Shown here: positions 58,495 through 64,000 of the stretch, one piece after another
Position numbering within the stretch: position 1 is the first letter of the stretch
Layout of the letters: every line of letters begins with the position of its first letter
Source: Boletus sp. NGJ
Lineage: Eukaryota > Basidiomycota > Agaricomycetes > Boletales > Boletaceae
Length of the DNA: 64,000 bases
Assembly: GCA_019096195.1 (NCBI GenBank)
Contig: JAGTXK010000055.1
Location: forward strand, 1,736,001 to 1,800,000
Reading direction: 5' to 3'
Notes under the pieces: generated by a model
What the model was told of the DNA's origin: nothing
Databases searched by the model: none
What the model saw: the letters and a program-made list of their open reading frames with translations, nothing else
Translations under genes and position numbers: made by a program

Positions 58495-60319
58495 TTCCAT
58501 ATCAAGGGGGTATGGACACGTATCCTTGGCCTGGAGGACCATCTAGTGATCAAATAAAAATGGATGTTCGAACATGAATGAAGCCGATGATCTCGGCAAT
58601 CGCCTTGAGAAGTTATTTGCGATGCGTGACACTTCGGTTCAGCCCGGACGGTTCTTTGGTTTGGGCACTTGCATCAGTCCATGGTGTCCGTGCCTCTTCT
58701 GCAGTTCTACGGAACTGGCGAGTCATGCCAATTCACAGGTGTTCTAGCTCGGAAAGTAAACATTCGCAGTTGAGTCAGTTAAGTTGGCAGAAAGCTGAAC
58801 ATCGGTAGGTCCTGCTTCATTGAACATGATTACCGGAAAAATAGGTGGTACGTCAGCTCGAATGGAAATAGTTAACTGTCTTGTGACCTTCTCGATATCT
58901 CCTGTGACCCATTGATCAGAAGAGATCTAGGCAAGAGACAGGCGTTTCTTGATCCCATCACACCCACCTCCTCGGTCTATACCCACCATCAACAGTTCAT
59001 GCGTCTCCAGTTTGGTAATTTACTGGCAGAAGTCGATGACCCCTAATATGTTCGAACCATGGAAGGTGTGGTCCCTGCAAACTCCGCGTAGCATCTTTGG
59101 GTCATTTTTCATGATGCCATGTCCCATCTTTGGACGACGTGATCTGAAGGTTGGTGTTTTGATGAAGTCCGCATGAGAACTTCGTATGCTATAGGCAAAG
59201 GTATCAATTTCGCCTCGTGTTCAACTTGTCCCTTGACCTAAGTAGGCCAAAATTATCTCTGCCCGACGAGGGTCGATTCCTTTTTGTGGTCAAATCTGAA
59301 TTAATCTACGACTTAAGCCAATTGCTGATCTCATTGCACAGCTCAGTGTTGCACTGACGACGAGCAAAACAACCTTACTCCGTCACCTTCTATCTGCACC
59401 CGTGATTGGCTTCTTGGGGTTTTAGTCGGCTCTCCGCGGTTGTAGGCTGTTGTATGCTTAGTGGCCCCGTCGATGATCTCGTTCTCTCGTCTGGAGCATC
59501 TGTTAGCATCACTTTATACTAACAAGCATGGGAACCTCAGTCCTAGGAAACACGCCAAGTATGTGCTCGAGTCGTGACTGTATGTCAGAAACGTTGACTT
59601 GCAGTGCCAGCACTCACAACACCAATGTGAACGTACTAGTCTGACCGTCGGCATCAACGCATGGACTTAGATCACGCGCTGCCTGTCCTGGCATGTCGTG
59701 TCGTGACTCGTGCGGTCGTGTCCGGTTCCGAGGGCCGAGTCAGATCTCCGCCATGGCGCTCGAGGCTCAGAACGAGCGTTTGGGGCACGAGGTTCCGCAC
59801 GGGAAACGGTCTCTGTTCCACGACCACTGACCACGAGGCAGTGCTACGCTCGTGGGCGCACCTCGCCTTTACTTGCAACGTAGGGTCTTTCCGCATGTGG
59901 TGTCCTGCGGAGTATTACGCACAGCCCAATATTCTGGGAGTATCGCATCCCTTAGGGTACTTGTAAGTAATTTCCGCCCGAGTGTACTGCAGGTTGGTGC
60001 AGAGAATACCACTGTTTTTTTTTTTCCCAGCGGGCCTCGGGCTTGATGGGTACTAGCGCTGAAGCGTCGTTGCTTGTCATCTCCGTCCTTAGAGGGCCAG
60101 CCTGTTTTTTTTTTCTTTCCTTCCTGCGAATGACTCTGGGTCCATTACAGTACTAGGCCGAGTCACTGATCCGGTGGGCGTGATTACATCAGCATGCTAT
60201 TGCACAATTGAGGTCCGGCGGGATTGACGGAGGTCCGCCTCCGAGTAATCGGCCGGAGCATCTAGGCTTATCATCATATCGTTCAAACCTTTTTCCTCTT
60301 CGCCCTCACTTCTTTTTCT
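58495..60319. other. Intergenic stretch and GLT1 upstream region
   Basis: 1.8 kb without a recognisable gene. Frames at 58578-58808, 58949-59176 and 59661-59966 lack known domains. Upstream of GLT1 there are two T-tracts (about 60007-60022 and 60105-60116) and a pyrimidine-rich run (CCTCTTCGCCCTCACTTC) just before the ATG at 60320, which is common in fungal promoters. Confidence 0.45.
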
Positions 60320-63300
60320 ATGGCATACCCGGACGTCTCACACCAGCTCCCTTTGGTTTCGGAGGCGTCTTCTTTAATAGCTAACGGCTTTCACGCTGTC
60401 CAACGCAATCCCGACTCTTGGGATCAATCTCTCCCCGCAGATCAAGGTCTTTATCTCGCAGAGTATGAGAAAGACTCTTGCGGTGTAGGCTTTATCTGTC
60501 ACATCAAAGGAGAGCAAAGCCACAAAATCATCTCCGATGCCCGTCAACTGCTTTGCGCCATGACCCATCGTGGTGCTACTGGGGCTGACAGTCGTGATGG
60601 CGACGGTGCTGGCATCATGACCGGCATCCCCCACCTCTTCTTCAAGCGAGAGACTGAAAGGGAGATTGGCTGTGTTCTGCCCGAATTGGGCGAGTACGCT
60701 GTCGGCAACGTTTTTTTCAAGGCCAATGATCCTATCCAACTTCAAAACTTCCAAGCGATCTTTTCCAATATTGCTAGTGGATTGTTTCTTCGTGTGCTCG
60801 GGTGGCGTCAAGTTCCGACAGACGGCACCATCCTAGGTCCTGCTGCCAGTAGCAAGGAGCCGGCGATTTACCAACCTTTCGTTGTTCTTCGTGACCACTA
60901 TGGTGACGGTACTGCATGTCAGAATGGGCCTTTCGATGCCAAACTGTTCGAACGACAGCTTTACGTATTGCGCAAGCATGCCACTCATACTATGTTTGTC
61001 CTTCCTCATTCATTCAACGTAATGAACTTCGCTCAACAGCATCTCAACTTGCTTGTATATAAAGTACGGTCGCAAAGGGATTCTACGTCTGTTCACTATC
61101 CTCCAAGAACATCGTGTATAAAGGACAGCTTTCGCCTCCCCAAGTGTACAACTACTATCATGACCTCAATCACGTTCTGTACCGTTCCCACTTTACTTTG
61201 GTGCATTCCCGTTTCTCTACCAATACCTTCCCCTCATGGGATCGTGCCCAGCCAATGAGGTGGGCCGCTCACAATGGTCAGCATTTATTCTACTCGAGAG
61301 TATGTAGGATCTAACGCGTCGCTTTAGGCGAGATCAACACTGTTCGTGGCAACAAGAATTGGATGAGGGCTCGTGAAGGTGTAATTTCTTCAACCAGCTT
61401 CGGCGATCAGCTCGACCTTCTGTATCCCATCATCGAAACCGGGGGGTCTGACTCCGCTGCTTTCGATAACGTACTCGAGCTACTTGTCGTGAATGGTGTC
61501 GTCACGTTACCGGAGGCCATCATGATGCTCATCCCCGAGGCGTGGCAAGGAAATGAGCACATGGAACCCGGAAAGCGAGCATTCTATAACTGGGCTGCTT
61601 GCCTTCAAGAACCTTGGGACGGCCCTGCCCTATTTACCTTCAGCGACGGCCGTTATTGCGGTGCTAATCTCGATCGTAATGGTCTGCGGCCTTGTCGTTT
61701 TGTCGTTAGCAATGAGGACATCATGGTGTGTGCCTCCGAAGTTGGTGCCGTTTTCATCCCTCCAGAGAAGGTTGTGCAGAAAGGCCGTCTAAAGCCTGGT
61801 CGCATGCTTCTCGTTGACACACTCGAAGGAAGGATTGTAGATGACAAGGAGCTCAAACGGAACACAGCTTCTAGGCAAAACTTCGCATCATGGGTCGAAA
61901 CTCATATTCTACATGTTCCAAACATCATTAAGCGTGTAATTCGCAGCAATGCCTCGATCGATCCCGTCATCGATGATGCCCCGCTCAGCAGCGATCCTAA
62001 ACTCCTCGCGTTTGGTTACACGGTTGAGCAGCTCAATCTTCTTATGCTTCCCATGGTCGAGAATGGCAAGGAAGCGTTAGGCTCCATGGGGAACGACGCA
62101 CCCATAGCAGCAATGGCCACGCAACCTCGTATCATTTATGACTATTTCCGTCAGCTATTCGCCCAGGTCACCAACCCACCAATAGATCCATTGCGAGAGA
62201 GCATCGTTATGTCACTTGAAGCATACGTCGGACCCGAGGGCAATCTTCTGGAGATGAAGCCAGAACAGTGCCACCGCATTCTTCTTCCTTCTCCGTTGAT
62301 GTCTCTCGAGGAAATGAATGCGATGAAAAACCTGAAGGCCGCCTACGTTACCTGGCCATCAATCACAATCGACATAACTTTCCAGAAGGAGGAAGGCATC
62401 CCCGGGTACCAGCTGGCATTACAACGCGTCTACAGCGAGGCAGCACAGGCCATCGAGGACGGTATCAAAGTCATTATTTTGTCCGATCGCGCCACTGGGC
62501 CCTCTCGTGTACCTCTGTCCGCGTTGGTTGCGTGTGGTGGGGTTCATCATCACCTCGTGCTGCAAAAGAAGCGTGCGAAGGTTGCATTAATGGTTGAAAC
62601 AGCCGAGGCTCGCGAAGTGCACCACCTTTGCGTTCTCGTTGGGTATGGGGCGGATGCCGTTTGCCCGTGGTTGATGCTTGAAACAATACATAAAGTTGGT
62701 CGAGAAGGGCTGTAAGTTGACAAAGCACAGGCTCTGTTTTGTGGCGAGGATTCACAATTTTACAGCATCAAGGGTGGTGAAAAGACCGTCAAGGATTTGA
62801 TTACCAACTATCGAAACTCTATCGACAACGGAATTCTCAAGGTTATGTCGAAAATGGGTATTTCCACTCTCCAGTCATACAAGGGAGCCCAGATTTTCGA
62901 AGCCCTCGGCCTGCACAGCGAAGTGGTGGAACGTTGCTTTACCGGGACAGCGTCACGAGTTCAGGGCACGACATTTGATTTACTGGCACTCGATGCCTTT
63001 GAGCTTCATGAACGCGGTTGGCCTTCCCGAGAGACCATCTTACCGCCTGGTATGCCTGAGTCAGGCGAGTATCACTGGCGGGATGGTGGCGAGGCCCACA
63101 TCAACGATCCTGTGGGCATCGCCAGTTTGCAAGACGCCGTCAGGGAGAAGAACCAGGCCGCATACGATACATATGCTCGCAACGCCAACGAGCAAGCCAA
63201 GCGCATCCACTTGCGTGGCTTACTTGATTTCCGGCTAGAAAACGCGATGCCAATTCCTATTGAACAAGTCGAGCCCTGGAATGAGATTGTCCGGCGTTTC

Positions 63301-64000
63301 GTTACAGGGGCTATGTCTTACGGATCGATTTCCATGGAGGCCCACTCTACTCTAGCCGTCGCTATGAATCGACTTGGCGGCAAGTCGAACACAGGTGAAG
63401 GTGGGGAGGATGCGGAAAGGTCGCAAGTCCTCCCTAACGGAGACATGATGCGATCCGCGATCAAACAGGTTGCCTCTGGTCGCTTCGGCGTCACGTCTAA
63501 CTACCTGGCTGATGCAGACGAACTACAAATCAAAATGGCACAGGGCGCAAAACCTGGCGAAGGTGGTGAGCTCCCGGGCCACAAGGTTTCGGTTTCGATT
63601 GCTCGCACTCGTCATTCGACTGCTGGTGTTGGCCTAATCTCCCCTCCTCCCCATCACGATATATACTCTATCGAGGACCTTAAGCAGCTTATTTACGATC
63701 TGAAATGCTCGAATCCTCGCGCGCGCGTCTCGGTGAAACTTGTCTCAGAAGTCGGTGTAGGCATCGTCGCCAGCGGCGTCGCAAAAGCCAAGGCGGATCA
63801 TATCCTGATTTCTGGTCACGATGGCGGCACCGGTGCCTCTCGCTGGACTGGTATCAAGTATGCTGGTCTACCATGGGAACTTGGCCTCGCAGAAACACAC
63901 CAAACTCTCGTTTTGAACGACCTCCGGGGTCGCGTAACTGTTCAAACGGATGGTCAGATTCGGACTGGTCGTGATATAGCAATTGCTTGCTTGCTTGGTG
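60320..64000 (+). CDS. GLT1: Glutamate synthase (NADH), N-terminal two-thirds of the large-subunit part
   Basis: It makes two glutamates from glutamine and 2-oxoglutarate. Exons are 60320-60993, 61065-61276, 61328-62711 and 62766 onward, with GT..AG introns. The amidotransferase domain begins after a short propeptide at Cys in [54 protein letters not shown] and [18 protein letters not shown] follow. The central domain has [15 protein letters not shown] and [20 protein letters not shown]. The FMN-binding synthase domain begins with [28 protein letters not shown] and [13 protein letters not shown]. The frame is open at the window edge (AIACLLG). The iron-sulfur and NADH-binding parts lie beyond the window. 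Confidence 0.96.

Noticed and set aside
58578-58808. An extra WD40 repeat continuing LST8 after its stop
   Set aside because: LST8 already ends at its family-typical C-terminus ([15 protein letters not shown]), and the RFSPDGSLV-like text is short and isolated.
59661-59966. A possible small gene upstream of GLT1
   Set aside because: No recognisable domain, no homologous pattern and no splice-compatible neighbour; more likely chance in GC-rich promoter DNA.
63705-63974. Arg-rich plus-strand frame near the right edge
   Set aside because: It is an out-of-frame reading of the glutamate synthase FMN-binding domain.
1-64000. CRISPR arrays, tRNA or rRNA genes, bacterial operons
   Set aside because: No regular short repeats with spacers, no cloverleaf-type A/B boxes and no rRNA-like blocks were seen; intron-rich genes show a fungal nuclear origin.

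Overview
The window reads as genomic DNA of a filamentous basidiomycete, probably an agaricomycete. Host genes are cut by many short introns of about 50-70 nt with GT..AG ends. The transposons belong to families typical of Agaricomycetes, and the host proteins (MSS51, HIS3, CDC45, IFM1, LST8, GLT1) are fungal in form. The species cannot be named from the sequence alone. No tRNA, rRNA, CRISPR or bacterial feature was seen.

The left 34.1 kb is an AT-rich mobile-element graveyard with deep nesting. An old, CpG-poor Ty3/gypsy copy on the minus strand (pieces at 1-210, 3253-5059 and 9998-10060) was entered by two DNA transposons that duplicate TA: 211-3252 and 5060-9997. The second of these later took a retroelement insertion that is now a solo LTR (5926-6512). 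A Tc1-like element (10061-11641) and an unidentified remnant (11644-13506) follow. A complete-length gypsy chromovirus comes next (13512-19882, plus strand, CTAAA target duplication). Then there is a Ty1/copia copy interrupted by a PIF/Harbinger element (20852-23115, TTA target), a long-TIR Tc1 element (23319-24916) and a Tc1 deletion derivative (25558-26398) inside its LTR. A second copia 3' half follows, and its LTR holds the youngest large element, a second gypsy chromovirus (27623-34029, minus strand, CTTCT target duplication).

The most interesting part of the left half is that two DNA transposons with different TIRs, and different transposase orientation, each carry a large second gene of one basidiomycete-type architecture: an N-terminal folded segment, an LTxxM/xWA segment and a SAM-like C-terminus. 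One of the two also begins with a complete Zn2Cys6 cysteine pattern. This looks like an accessory-protein module shared between transposon lineages.

The right 29.5 kb is a compact gene block: MSS51 (-), HIS3 (+), M13 neprilysin-like protease (-), CDC45 (+), phospholipid scramblase (-), mitochondrial IF-2 (+), CHORD-CS protein (-), a mitochondrial-carrier-like protein (-), ALKBH7-like dioxygenase (+), LST8 (+) and the first part of glutamate synthase GLT1 (+, runs off the window). Genes mostly alternate in strand, with divergent promoters of about 170-210 bp and convergent ends as close as 28 bp. Five of the eleven are expected to act in mitochondria (COX1 translation activator, scramblase, IF-2, carrier, ALKBH7). 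Two stretches, 54793-57019 and 58495-60319, hold no gene I can name.
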